Below, piece after piece: positions 1 through 8,034 of a stretch of DNA of 40,754 bases. The stretch comes from Fulvivirga kasyanovii (GTDB lineage: Bacteria; Bacteroidota; Bacteroidia; Cytophagales; Cyclobacteriaceae): the NCBI RefSeq assembly GCF_009711405.1, contig NZ_SMLW01000660.1, positions 1-40,754 on the forward strand, given 5' to 3'. Both the position numbers and the translations under genes were made by a program. Each line of letters opens with the position of its first letter. Within the stretch, counting starts at the first letter, position 1. The notes under the pieces are model-generated. The model made no database searches. It saw only the letters and a program-made list of their open reading frames with translations, and was not told where the DNA came from.

Positions 1-323
1 AAGAACAGATGAAGGATACTGTCAAGAAATTCGTTCAGGTACTTACAGACGGCGACGCCGAAGTAATCAACGAAGAGCAGTGGGGCTTAAGAAAGCTGGC
101 TTATCCAATCCAGCACAAGTCAACTGGTTTTTACAACCTGGTAGAATTCAAGGCAGACCCTCAATTGGTAGACAAACTGGAGACTGAGTTTAGAAGAGAC
201 GAAGCTGTAATGAGATTCCTCACTACTGCACTCGACAAACACGCTCTTGAGTACAACGAAAAAAGAAGAAAAGGCGCATTTAGAAAAGACAAAAAGAAAC
301 CTAAGGAGGAGGCTGCATCATGA
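1..323 (+). CDS. rpsF: 30S ribosomal protein S6 (5' end outside window)
   Basis: Binds 16S rRNA in the small-subunit platform together with S18. The reading frame is already open at the left edge: codons for Glu-Gln at bases 3-8 precede the first ATG at 9, and the family normally reads E-Q-M-K-x-T-V at this point. The true start therefore lies upstream of the window, and the ATG at 9 is an internal methionine. The visible part carries the S6 body, including an AYPI(Q)H-like segment and the R-R-D-E-x-V-x-R-F helix, followed by a lysine-rich tail. The stop codon overlaps the rpsR start (ATGA at 320-323), consistent with the usual rpsF-rpsR-rplI operon. Confidence 0.96.
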   Translation, partial: EQMKDTVKKFVQVLTDGDAEVINEEQWGLRKLAYPIQHKSTGFYNLVEFKADPQLVDKLETEFRRDEAVMRFLTTALDKHALEYNEKRRKGAFRKDKKKPKEEAAS

Positions 324-571
324 CATTAATGAACGAACCTGTAAACAGGAACGAAAACAAAAACAAATACTGCCGTTTCAAGAAAAATGGCATTAAGTAT
401 ATCGACTACAAGGATCCTGATTTCTTGTTGAAATTTGTAAATGAGCAAGGTAAAATATTGCCAAGAAGAATTACCGGCACCAGCCTGAAATTCCAAAAGA
501 AGGTCTCTCAAGCAGTAAAGAGAGCCAGACACCTGGCATTATTGCCTTATGTAACCGATTCTTTAAAATAA
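320..571 (+). CDS. rpsR: 30S ribosomal protein S18
   Basis: Small-subunit protein that pairs with S6. At 83 residues it has the usual length for bS18. It shows the family signatures: an N-terminal K-Y-C-R-F segment, I-D-Y-K-D, then [11 protein letters not shown] and the basic helix ending K-R-A-R-x-L-A-L-L-P-Y. It overlaps rpsF by four bases and is followed after 13 bases by rplI, so translational coupling inside the operon is likely. Nothing about it is unusual. Confidence 0.98.
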   Translation: MTLMNEPVNRNENKNKYCRFKKNGIKYIDYKDPDFLLKFVNEQGKILPRRITGTSLKFQKKVSQAVKRARHLALLPYVTDSLK

Positions 572-584
572 TAAGACTATTATC

Positions 585-1028
585 ATGCAAGTAATATTAA
601 CACAAGATATAGCAGGACTTGGTTACAAAAACGACACCGTAGAAGTAAAACCAGGTTACGGCAGAAATTATTTGATCCCTCAGGGATATGCTATCATAGC
701 TAACAACTCTAATAGCAAAATGATCGCTGAGAATATCAAACAAGCTGCTCACAAAGCTGAAAAAATACAAAAAGACGCAGAAGAATTAGCTAAGAGCATT
801 GGCGACCTTACTGTTGAATTAGGAACCAAAGCCGGTGAAAGTGGAAAGATCTTCGGAGCTATCACTACCAACCAGGTTTCTGAAGCTTTAAAAGCAAAAG
901 GTTTTGATATCGATAAAAAGAAAATCTCTTTCAGTCAGAACATCAAAGACCTTGGTGAATACAAAGCTACGCTTGACCTTCACAAAGAAGTTCAGCACGA
1001 AATCACTATTAAGGTTGTAGCTGAGTAA
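585..1028 (+). CDS. rplI: 50S ribosomal protein L9
   Basis: Large-subunit protein that binds 23S rRNA. It is 147 residues long, typical of bL9. The N-terminal domain has the diagnostic motif G-L-G-Y-K-x-D-x-V-x-V-K-P-G-Y-G-R-N-Y-L. This is followed by the long connecting helix (about residues 45-75) and a C-terminal domain containing G-K-I-F-G-A-I-T. It is the last gene of the rpsF-rpsR-rplI operon; a hairpin terminator starts 24 bases after its stop codon. Confidence 0.98.
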   Translation: MQVILTQDIAGLGYKNDTVEVKPGYGRNYLIPQGYAIIANNSNSKMIAENIKQAAHKAEKIQKDAEELAKSIGDLTVELGTKAGESGKIFGAITTNQVSEALKAKGFDIDKKKISFSQNIKDLGEYKATLDLHKEVQHEITIKVVAE

Positions 1029-1052
1029 TTCGCAAAGCAAAAACAAAATCAG

Positions 1053-1086
1053 AGCCGTGAGGATAAGTCTTCACGGCTTTTTTTTG
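1053..1086 (+). terminator. Rho-independent terminator of the ribosomal operon
   Basis: A perfect 8-bp stem (AGCCGTGA at 1053-1060 pairing with TCACGGCT at 1071-1078) with a 10-base loop is followed directly by a T run reaching about 1086. It lies just behind the rplI stop codon. Confidence 0.9.
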
Positions 1087-1144
1087 TTTACAGGCATTTT
1101 TATTTTTCACAACCCAATAATTAAAACCGACGTTCTATTCATAA

Positions 1145-1678
1145 ATGCAGTACTTATTCCAATCCCCAAGGTTAGGTTTCCGAAACTGGAAAACAGAAGA
1201 CCTGAAAGAACTGTTCAGCCTCTGCTCAGACAGTGAGGTCATGGAATTCTTTCCTAAACCCCTGTCTGAAGACGAAACAAAATCGTTTATCATAAGAATG
1301 CAAAATGAATATGAAGCATTTGGCTTTTGTTATTTTGCCGTCGATAAGCTTGACACCCAGGAATTAATCGGCTTTATCGGCATTTCCCACAAGGATTTTC
1401 AAGCCGACTTCACTCCTTGCATCGACATAGGGTGGAGACTCAAAAAAAGCACCTGGAACCAGGGTTATGCTACCGAAGGCGCAAAGGCCTGCCTGGATTA
1501 TGCGTTCGATATGCTCCACTTAACACATATTTATGCTATAGCTCCGGCAGTAAATGTCAAATCCGAAGCGGTAATGAAAAAGATCGGCATGAGTAAAGTG
1601 AAGAATTTCATTCACCCTCAACTTACCCACGATGAAAGGTTGGGCGAATGTGTTTTATACGAAATAAAAACTAATTAA
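1145..1678 (+). CDS. GNAT family N-acetyltransferase (RimJ/RimL type)
   Basis: A predicted acetyl-CoA-dependent N-acetyltransferase of 177 residues, the normal size for the RimJ/RimL branch. The N-terminus has the typical S-x-R-L-x-F-R pattern. The acetyl-CoA pyrophosphate-binding motif appears as N-Q-G-Y-A-T-E at residues 105-111 at the head of a helix, after an I-G-W-R-L strand. The late helix (A-V-N-V-K-S-E-A-V-M-K-K-I-G-M) is also characteristic. The substrate cannot be predicted; protein N-termini, aminoglycosides or small amines are all possible in this family. The next gene starts 10 bases downstream, so the two are probably co-transcribed. Confidence 0.88.
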   Translation: MQYLFQSPRLGFRNWKTEDLKELFSLCSDSEVMEFFPKPLSEDETKSFIIRMQNEYEAFGFCYFAVDKLDTQELIGFIGISHKDFQADFTPCIDIGWRLKKSTWNQGYATEGAKACLDYAFDMLHLTHIYAIAPAVNVKSEAVMKKIGMSKVKNFIHPQLTHDERLGECVLYEIKTN

Positions 1679-1688
1679 AGCACGACTT

Positions 1689-2351
1689 ATGGGCTATATG
1701 GGTTTTGGGATGAGAAAAGGGGTTTATACCAGAAAACCTAAAACAGCCTTCGCGAAAGTCAAAAAGCTCTATGATCAGGAGTTTAAGAAGAGCGGAGAAA
1801 ACTACACCTACAAAAACTGTGATGCCGAAACCCTTGCCCGAATCCGCAATAAGATAAAACGACAAAAAAATAAATTGGTTTACCTGCAGTGGTCTGTCTT
1901 TATAATGCTGGTCGCAGCTTTTATAGTTGTGACCTACACATTCTTTAATAACCAGCACTACACTCCAAAACCCGTGGTAGAAGATACAAAGCCATATTTT
2001 AAAGCTGTAACGTATAAGTTAAGTGATAAAAGAACGCTTAAAGTTGAGTATTATAAATTTGGACCAAAGTGTGCGGAAACCAATTACAAAAATGGGCTAA
2101 AACACCAAAACACTGAAAGTTATTATCAATCCGGTGAGCAATTTCGCTCGGCAGCCTATTTCTATGACACGCTTGTAGTGGAAGTTTACTTTTATAAAAA
2201 CGGAGACACTATAAAGAATTTTCCCACTATAACCGATGACAAGGTTTATCACATCAAATTGCCACTACCCAATAGTAACAAGATCGCTGAATTTGACTTT
2301 TATGATGGTAAGATTATGAAAGACTCCTATTTTGAGGCATTCGCAAAGTAA
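1689..2351 (+). CDS. Hypothetical membrane protein with MORN/YwqK-like repeats
   Basis: I do not recognise a named family for the whole protein (220 residues). The first 60 residues are basic and probably cytoplasmic. A single hydrophobic segment at about 64-86 is a likely transmembrane helix. The C-terminal part (about 120-175) contains repeated aromatic-rich units of the form Y-x-x-G...Y-K-N-G-L...Y-Y-x-S-G...Y-F-Y-K-N-G-D. These resemble MORN_2/YwqK-type repeats and would lie outside the cytoplasm if the N-terminus is inside. It lies 10 bases behind the GNAT gene. Function unknown. Confidence 0.75.
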   Translation: MGYMGFGMRKGVYTRKPKTAFAKVKKLYDQEFKKSGENYTYKNCDAETLARIRNKIKRQKNKLVYLQWSVFIMLVAAFIVVTYTFFNNQHYTPKPVVEDTKPYFKAVTYKLSDKRTLKVEYYKFGPKCAETNYKNGLKHQNTESYYQSGEQFRSAAYFYDTLVVEVYFYKNGDTIKNFPTITDDKVYHIKLPLPNSNKIAEFDFYDGKIMKDSYFEAFAK

Positions 2352-2384
2352 TAATAAACACTGTATTGAAATTATCGCCAGCCT

Positions 2385-2404
2385 TTTAATGTTTAAACAT
2401 TAAA
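2385..2404. promoter_or_regulatory. Perfect 20-bp palindrome, candidate operator
   Basis: TTTAATGTTTAAACATTAAA is a complete palindrome with no central mismatch, ending 14 bases before the ATG of the dioxygenase gene. A TATCTTCA sequence between it and the start resembles a degenerate Bacteroidota -7 element. A dimeric repressor site is the simplest reading; the regulator is not evident in the window. Confidence 0.55.
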
Positions 2405-2418
2405 TACTATCTTCACCT

Positions 2419-3258
2419 ATGGATTCATTGAAAACTTTCAAGCGATACACTGACAGTCTGGATAGTCAGGAGCAGACAATGCCTGCACTGTTTATTGGTC
2501 ACGGCTCTCCTATGAACGGCATTCAGGACAACGCATTTAGCCAAAGCTGGAGAAATATAGGACAGCAGATACCTGTACCCAAGGCCGTACTGGTGATCTC
2601 TGCTCACTGGCTTACCAGAGGCACTCACATAACGGCAATGGATACCCCAAGAACCATCCACGACTTCGGAGGCTTTCCACAAGCTTTATTTGACGTGCAA
2701 TATCCTGCACCTGGCAGCCCCGAACTGGCACGAGAAACGCAAAAACTCATCACCTCCACTGCTGTTGGGCTGGATCACGAATGGGGCCTCGATCATGGAA
2801 CCTGGACAATTGTGAGGCACATGTATCCCGCGGCAAACATACCCGTATTGCAGCTTAGCATAGATTATTACAAGCCTGCGGCTTACCATTATAACCTTGC
2901 AAAGGAACTCGCCCAACTCCGCAGAAAGGGTGTACTCATTATTGGCAGCGGCAACATGATCCATAACCTGGGCATGATAGCTTGGGATAAAATGAATGAA
3001 CCTAATTATGGCTATGATTGGGCCATAGAAATCCACAGTCTGTTCAAGGATAAAATATCCGCCGGTGATCATCAGGCACTCATTAACTATGAAAGTCTTG
3101 GAACAGCCGCAAAACTTGCCATCCCTACCCCTGATCATTATTTTCCGCTGATCTATTTAATGGCATTGCAAGGTGATAACGAAAAGCCTCAGTTCTTTAA
3201 CGACCAGCTCGTTGGAGGCTCATTGAATATGACCTCGGTGAAGTTTGGCATCTCATAG
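2419..3258 (+). CDS. ygiD: 4,5-DOPA dioxygenase extradiol-like protein (YgiD/LigB family)
   Basis: Belongs to the class III extradiol dioxygenase (LigB) fold, the group containing E. coli YgiD and plant DOPA dioxygenase, which open catechol rings using one active-site metal. Visible features are P-A-L-F-I-G-H-G-S-P-M with His28, V-I-S-A-H-W with His63, G-S-G-N-M-I-H-N-L-G with His182, and D-H-Y-F-P-L with His240. These are the expected metal and catalytic histidines. The length of 279 is near that of YgiD. The first ATG is kept because homologues also carry a short extension before the MPAL strand. The physiological substrate in bacteria is uncertain. A perfect palindrome lies directly upstream. 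Confidence 0.9.
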   Translation: MDSLKTFKRYTDSLDSQEQTMPALFIGHGSPMNGIQDNAFSQSWRNIGQQIPVPKAVLVISAHWLTRGTHITAMDTPRTIHDFGGFPQALFDVQYPAPGSPELARETQKLITSTAVGLDHEWGLDHGTWTIVRHMYPAANIPVLQLSIDYYKPAAYHYNLAKELAQLRRKGVLIIGSGNMIHNLGMIAWDKMNEPNYGYDWAIEIHSLFKDKISAGDHQALINYESLGTAAKLAIPTPDHYFPLIYLMALQGDNEKPQFFNDQLVGGSLNMTSVKFGIS

Positions 3259-3326
3259 AATCCCTATTCCAGAGCACCTGTAATATGCTGTAAGCCGGCA
3301 GACTACATATAATCTTTGGTAAATAT

Positions 3327-3373
3327 TTTGAAATAGCTTTTCTTTATTTATATTTACGTAATCAGTTACGTAA
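3327..3373 (+). promoter_or_regulatory. Promoter and tandem TTACGTAA operator of the MarR-GNAT gene
   Basis: Two copies of the palindrome TTACGTAA (3354-3361 and 3366-3373) are spaced 12 bases apart, about one helical turn, and end 6 bases before the start codon at 3380. TTTG (3327-3330) followed after 18 bases by TATATTTA (3349-3356) resembles the Bacteroidota TTTG/TAnnTTTG promoter, so the first operator copy would overlap the -7 element. Autoregulation by the encoded MarR protein is the likely meaning. Confidence 0.5.
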
Positions 3374-3379
3374 TTAATT

Positions 3380-4330
3380 ATGAAGTTTTTTAATCAAGTA
3401 GGTAAAATGGCTATAGGTAGCCGGTTGCGCATGCTGACAGAGAAAATAACTGAAGATGCTGCGCAGATTTATAAGATGTACAATGTTGATCTACAGCCGA
3501 AGTGGTTTCCTGTTTTTTATGTTTTGTCTAATGGCGAACAGAAAACAATTACCGCTATAGCTAAAGAGATCGGTCACTCTCATCCATCAGTGAGCAGGAT
3601 CATCAGAGAGATGTCCAAAAAAGGCTTTGTGACGGAAACAAAAGATAAAAGTGACGGCCGAAGAAATGTCGTGGGATTGTCGCAAAAGGGTATTGATGTG
3701 AACAACAAAGTCCAGACGCAATACAAAGATGTGAATGAAGTAATTGAGGACATCATATCGCAGACCCGGCATGATCTGTGGCAAGCCATAGAAGAATGGG
3801 AATATTTGCTAGAGGAGAAGTCATTATTGCGCCGTGTGCAGGAAAAGCTGAAGGACAATGAAAGCCAAAAGGTTAAAATCGTTGACTACTCTCCCAAATA
3901 CCAGGAAGACTTCAAAAGACTTAATGAAGAGTGGATATCAAGGTTCTTTAAAATGGAGCCGGAAGATCATAAAGCCCTTGACCATCCTCAGCAGTACATT
4001 ATCAATAACGGTGGCTTCATCGTGGTTGCCCTTTATAATGATGAGCCTGTAGGTGTATGTGCAGGGTTAAAAATGAATGACCCTGAATATGATTATGAAC
4101 TGGCCAAAATGGCCGTATCACCCAAAGCACAGGGTAAGAATATCGGATGGCTGCTGGGACAGGCTGTCATCAGCAAAGCCAGAAAGCTCGGAGCAAAAAA
4201 GCTGTACCTTGAGAGCAATACTATTCTAAAACCAGCCATCAGCCTGTACCAGAAGATGGGCTTTCGCAAAGTTGCAGGTAGAATATCTCCTTATGAGCGA
4301 TCGAATATCCAGATGGAGTTGGATATGTGA
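3380..4330 (+). CDS. MarR family regulator fused to a GNAT acetyltransferase
   Basis: A two-domain protein of 316 residues. Residues about 10-150 form a MarR winged helix: the helix-turn-helix includes I-T-A-I-A-K-E-I-G-H-S-H-P-S-V-S-R (57-73), and the wing carries D-K-S-D-G-R-R-N (89-96). Residues about 165-315 form a GNAT domain, with M-A-V-S-P-K-A-Q-G-K-N-I-G-W-L-L-G (244-260) as the acetyl-CoA-binding motif and A-I-S-L-Y-Q-K-M-G-F late in the fold. MarR-GNAT fusions are a known architecture, but the acetyl acceptor is unknown. Tandem palindromes just before the start suggest autoregulation. It converges on the arg operon. Confidence 0.92.
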   Translation: MKFFNQVGKMAIGSRLRMLTEKITEDAAQIYKMYNVDLQPKWFPVFYVLSNGEQKTITAIAKEIGHSHPSVSRIIREMSKKGFVTETKDKSDGRRNVVGLSQKGIDVNNKVQTQYKDVNEVIEDIISQTRHDLWQAIEEWEYLLEEKSLLRRVQEKLKDNESQKVKIVDYSPKYQEDFKRLNEEWISRFFKMEPEDHKALDHPQQYIINNGGFIVVALYNDEPVGVCAGLKMNDPEYDYELAKMAVSPKAQGKNIGWLLGQAVISKARKLGAKKLYLESNTILKPAISLYQKMGFRKVAGRISPYERSNIQMELDM

Positions 4331-4435
4331 TGTAGTAGGTTTTAAGCAGAGGCTGGATGGTGGCAGAAAACTCTGAAAAGACATATAGCCCTCTTAATCT
4401 TAAAAGTGGGTAGCATCTAGTATGCTCTTCAGAAC

Positions 4436-4539
4436 AAGGGGATCGCTTCCTCCTACCGTCGACTTCAACGAGTTCACTGTTCACCGTTTACTGGTTCACA
4501 ATACTCCCATTTGCAAGGAGGCAGGACAAAGCGACCCCT
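4436..4539. repeat. Degenerate dispersed intergenic repeat with inverted arms and a heptamer tandem
   Basis: AAGGGGATCGCTTCCTCCT near 4436-4454 and AAGGAGGCAGGACAAAGCG plus ACCCCT at 4515-4539 form an imperfect inverted pair. The right arm resembles the widespread 'TTGCGAGGAGGCACGACGAAGC' type intergenic repeat seen in many genomes. Between the arms is a 7-base tandem: GTTCACT, GTTCACC, GTTTACT and, after one extra G, GTTCAC (4472-4499). It sits between two convergent genes and carries no credible ORF. Confidence 0.4.
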
Positions 4540-4561
4540 GATTACGAACTAATGTTCCTAA

Positions 4562-5773
4562 TCAAGTAGTATAAACAGAGTTAAACATCACATAGTCTGT
4601 AGTGAGGTCTGATCCCCAGCCTTCAGCTTTCTTTTTACCGTTGTTGAGGTCTACTTTGATATGTAGTTGTGACTGCCTCAGCACTCGTTTCATATTGTTT
4701 CGGTCAAATTCCTCGGGTTTGCCCTGGCTGAGTACTTTTATTAATTCCTGGTCACTGCCCATGTACAGGTCTGTTTTTTCAAAATCAAAGGGCACCCCGG
4801 CGTTACCTGCGGCACACATGATCCTTCCCCAATTCGGGTCTCTGCCAAAGAGGGCTGTCTTCACTAATGTGGAGTTCGATATTTCACGGATAAGCTTTCT
4901 GCCCATTTCTTCATTGGGCGCATTGACTACCTCATACCTTACAAACTTGGAGCAGCCTTCACCATCAGAGACTATAGTCTGTGCCAGGTGGATCATGATC
5001 TCTTCCAGCTTTTCTTTAAAGCTCTCGTAGCCCGGATCTTTTTTAGTGGTAAGCTCGGGGTTCTTCGCCATACCATTGCAAAGTACTGCTACCATATCAT
5101 TGGTAGATGTATCTCCATCAACAGTTATCATGTTGAATGATTTGTCCACTGCCGCTTTCACCGTTTGGTCAAGCAGCTTGGGCGATATGGCCACATCACA
5201 TACAATGAAAGCCAGCATAGTGCCCATGTTCGGATGGATCATGCCTGAACCTTTGGCTATACCCGCCATATTGACTTCTATACCATCGACCTCAAATTCC
5301 AGAAAGCCTTCCTTGGCAAAAGTATCTGTAGTAAGTATGGCGTTGGCCGCAAATGAGCCAGCATTAGACTTATTGGATAACTTTCCTACGTTTTCCTTGA
5401 TACCATTAACGACATCTTCGGTCGGAAATGGCTCTCCGATAAGCCCGGTTGATGCGACTAATACCAGGTCTTCATCAATCCCCAGCTCTTCGGCAGTGGT
5501 TTTTACCATGGCTTCAGCGCCTTGCCTCCCCTGGTCACCGGTACAGGCATTTGCATTACCGGCATTGATCACAATAGCCTGGGCTTTTCCATTGGCTATA
5601 TTCTTTTTTGAAACTTTAATAGGTTCTGCCACAACCTGATTTTTGGTAAATGTAGCTGCAGCACTGGCCGGCACTTCCGAAAAGATCAGTGCCAGATCGC
5701 GGCGCATGGATTTAACACCGGTATGTGCCCCCCAACAGGTAATGCCTCTTACATTGGTTAAATTTTTAATCAT
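4562..5773 (-). CDS. argJ: Bifunctional ornithine acetyltransferase / N-acetylglutamate synthase ArgJ
   Basis: Transfers the acetyl group from N-acetylornithine to glutamate, closing the acetyl cycle of arginine synthesis; some members also use acetyl-CoA. The protein is 403 residues, the normal length. ArgJ proteins self-cleave before a conserved threonine in a T-M-L-A-F motif, here Thr185 following K-G-S-G-M-I-H-P-N-M-G. Other landmarks are V-I-N-A-G-N-A-N-A-C-T-G (68-79), the T-V-D-G-D-T-S-T-N-D stretch and G-R-D-P-N-W-G-R-I. It is the last gene of the argB-argD-argC-argJ unit, 24 bases behind argC. Whether it is mono- or bifunctional cannot be told from sequence alone. Confidence 0.95.
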   Translation of the reverse strand: MIKNLTNVRGITCWGAHTGVKSMRRDLALIFSEVPASAAATFTKNQVVAEPIKVSKKNIANGKAQAIVINAGNANACTGDQGRQGAEAMVKTTAEELGIDEDLVLVASTGLIGEPFPTEDVVNGIKENVGKLSNKSNAGSFAANAILTTDTFAKEGFLEFEVDGIEVNMAGIAKGSGMIHPNMGTMLAFIVCDVAISPKLLDQTVKAAVDKSFNMITVDGDTSTNDMVAVLCNGMAKNPELTTKKDPGYESFKEKLEEIMIHLAQTIVSDGEGCSKFVRYEVVNAPNEEMGRKLIREISNSTLVKTALFGRDPNWGRIMCAAGNAGVPFDFEKTDLYMGSDQELIKVLSQGKPEEFDRNNMKRVLRQSQLHIKVDLNNGKKKAEGWGSDLTTDYVMFNSVYTT

Positions 5774-5797
5774 CTTCTTATGGTTTGGATGTTATTT

Positions 5798-6832
5798 TTA
5801 CGGGTTCATTGGTACTCGGCCGAGACCGGCAGTTTCGTCCCAGTCAAATAGTAAATTCATATTTTGTACTGCCTGCCCTGCGGCACCTTTTACCAGGTTA
5901 TCTATAGCACTTATGGTAATGAAGTTATTGGTCCGCTCATCATAGGTGCAGTAGATATCGCAAAAGTTTGTGCCCCTAACCTCTTTGATGGCCGGAGGCT
6001 GGTCCGTAAGGCGAATAAAAGGCTCATCTTTATAATAATCCCTGAATACCTCATTGATCCGGCCTGTATCTACTCCTTCTTTGGGTTTAGCGTAAATGGT
6101 CGAAACTATACCCCGGTCCACCGGCAGCAGATGTGGGGTGAATTGAATGGTCAAATCTTCTTCTCCCTTTTTATTCAAAGTTCCCTCAATCTCAATGGTA
6201 TGCCGGTGGGTTTTTACACTGTAGGCTTTGAAATTGTCATTCACATTCGGGAAGTGTGTGGCGGCTTTAGCCTTTACTCCTGCCCCGGTTGTTCCTGATT
6301 TCGAATCAACTATAATATTGGGCTCCACCATATTGTGCTCCACCAACGGAGCAAGCCCAAGGATTGCACTTGTGGGGTAGCAGCCCGGATTGGCAACAAG
6401 CTTTTTGCCCTTGATCTCTTCCCTGAATAGCTCGGGAATGCCATAAGCGGCATCTTCAATACCTTTGGGGTAAACATGGTCTTTATTATACCAGGCCTCA
6501 TAGGTTCCGGCACTATCGAGACGAAAATCGCCTGAAAGGTCTATGATCGGATAAGGTTTTTCCGCATGGTCCTTGACAAAGTCCATGGACACACCATGGG
6601 GCAGTGCAAGGAATACTACATCAAGGTCTAACGATTCTATATCTTTAATGGAAACCAGTTGCATTTCTACTAATCCTCTGAAAAAGGGATGGACGTCTGA
6701 AAAACGGTCTCCTTTTCTACTCTCGGAAGTAATCGCCGCTATTTCCACCTCAGGGTGATGGAGCAGTATTCTGACCAATTCCGAACCTGTATAACCTGTT
6801 GCTCCTATTATTCCTACTTTCTTTTTGCTCAT
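5798..6832 (-). CDS. argC: N-acetyl-gamma-glutamyl-phosphate reductase
   Basis: NADPH-dependent reduction of N-acetylglutamyl phosphate to the semialdehyde, the third step of arginine synthesis. The N-terminus is a Rossmann nucleotide-binding loop, G-I-I-G-A-T-G-Y-T-G (8-17). The catalytic cysteine is Cys151 in V-A-N-P-G-C-Y-P-T. Length (344) matches the family. The start codon overlaps the argD stop codon (ATGA on the minus strand, 6829-6832), indicating translational coupling. Confidence 0.96.
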   Translation of the reverse strand: MSKKKVGIIGATGYTGSELVRILLHHPEVEIAAITSESRKGDRFSDVHPFFRGLVEMQLVSIKDIESLDLDVVFLALPHGVSMDFVKDHAEKPYPIIDLSGDFRLDSAGTYEAWYNKDHVYPKGIEDAAYGIPELFREEIKGKKLVANPGCYPTSAILGLAPLVEHNMVEPNIIVDSKSGTTGAGVKAKAATHFPNVNDNFKAYSVKTHRHTIEIEGTLNKKGEEDLTIQFTPHLLPVDRGIVSTIYAKPKEGVDTGRINEVFRDYYKDEPFIRLTDQPPAIKEVRGTNFCDIYCTYDERTNNFITISAIDNLVKGAAGQAVQNMNLLFDWDETAGLGRVPMNP

Positions 6833-8022
6833 TTTGCTTTCACTTCTTTAATAGATGTAGCCATAACTTCAACTACTTTTTTCAACTCTTCTTCTGTAAT
6901 GATCAATGGAGGCACAAAACGCACCACCTTGTCGGCCGTAGCATTGGCTATTACTCTATGTTCAAGCATTTTTGCGGCTACCGGCTTGGCTTCAAATTCA
7001 AATTCGGCGCCAACCATAAGGCCAAGTCCCCTCACTTCTTTCAGGCCTTCCGGATTGCTCTTTTTGATCTCGTTTCTCAAAAATTCACCTTTCTTCTCTA
7101 CTTCTTTGAGGAATTCAGGCTCTTTGATAATGTTGAGTGTAGCCAAAGAAGCTGCACATGCCAGCGGGTTTCCGCCAAAGGTTGTACCGTGGTCACCAAA
7201 ATCTATAGCCGACCCTACTTTTTCATTGCAAAGAATAGCGCCAACAGGCATACCTCCTCCGAGTCCTTTGGCCAAAGTCATGATATCAGGCTCAACACCG
7301 AAGTGTTCTTTTGCAAACATTTTACCGGTCCTTCCGATCCCACATTGGATCTCGTCGAATATCAATACTATATCCTTTTCATCACACAGTTTTCTAAGCT
7401 GATGAAGATATTCTTTGTCCACCACATTAATACCTCCCTCTCCTTGTACCGGCTCAAGGATAATGGCTGCAGTCTGATCATCAATGGCATTCTCCACTGC
7501 TTTTATGTCATTAAAGGCTACTTGCTGAAAGCCCTGAGGCATTGGTTCAAAGCCATTTTGCATGGCCTTTTTTCCCATAGCGATAGTCGCCAGGGTCCTG
7601 CCATGGAAAGAACCCTGCATGGCAATCACATTGCCGCCTCTTTTCCTGCTATGGGCATATTTTCTAGCCAGCTTGATGGCACCTTCCACTGATTCTGCTC
7701 CACTGTTGGATAGGAATACGCGGTCAAGGCCGGAAAGCTCACATAGCAATTTGGAAAGCATAGCCTGTGGCTTGCTTACAAAGAAATTGGAAATATGCAC
7801 CAGCTCACGAGCCTGATTACAAATAGCCTCGGTAACAGCGGGATGGCAGTGGCCGAGGTTACATACGGCAATACCTGCCAGGGCATCGAGGTATTCGTTG
7901 CCCTCAACATCCCACAGTTTGGTACCTTTCCCTTTATCGAAAGCTACCGGATAGCGTCTGAAAGTTTGTAAATAGTATTCCTTGTCAAGTTCATTGAGTG
8001 TTGCGTTTGTTAACGCTTCCAT
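6829..8022 (-). CDS. argD: Acetylornithine aminotransferase
   Basis: A PLP-dependent class III aminotransferase that converts N-acetylglutamate semialdehyde to N-acetylornithine. Of 397 residues, the visible landmarks are S-N-S-G-A-E-S (105-111) for cofactor phosphate binding, Asp223 in F-D-E-I-Q contacting the pyridine nitrogen, and the Schiff-base lysine Lys252 in L-A-K-G-L-G-G-G. The context with argB, argC and argJ favours acetylornithine over other omega-amino substrates, although this family often also uses succinyl-diaminopimelate. It lies 12 bases behind argB and overlaps argC by four. Confidence 0.95.
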   Translation of the reverse strand: MEALTNATLNELDKEYYLQTFRRYPVAFDKGKGTKLWDVEGNEYLDALAGIAVCNLGHCHPAVTEAICNQARELVHISNFFVSKPQAMLSKLLCELSGLDRVFLSNSGAESVEGAIKLARKYAHSRKRGGNVIAMQGSFHGRTLATIAMGKKAMQNGFEPMPQGFQQVAFNDIKAVENAIDDQTAAIILEPVQGEGGINVVDKEYLHQLRKLCDEKDIVLIFDEIQCGIGRTGKMFAKEHFGVEPDIMTLAKGLGGGMPVGAILCNEKVGSAIDFGDHGTTFGGNPLACAASLATLNIIKEPEFLKEVEKKGEFLRNEIKKSNPEGLKEVRGLGLMVGAEFEFEAKPVAAKMLEHRVIANATADKVVRFVPPLIITEEELKKVVEVMATSIKEVKAK

Positions 8023-8034
8023 AAATAGTTAGGG

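Noticed and set aside
4239..4484. 81-codon minus-strand ORF overlapping the MarR-GNAT end
   Set aside because: Overlaps a well-supported gene on the other strand and the degenerate repeat; no family likeness.
5046..5639. 197-codon plus-strand ORF antisense to argJ
   Set aside because: Ser/Thr/Pro-rich translation typical of a shadow frame opposite a conserved gene.
6799..7692. 297-codon plus-strand ORF antisense to argD
   Set aside because: Phe/His/Cys-rich shadow of argD; argD has all catalytic residues.
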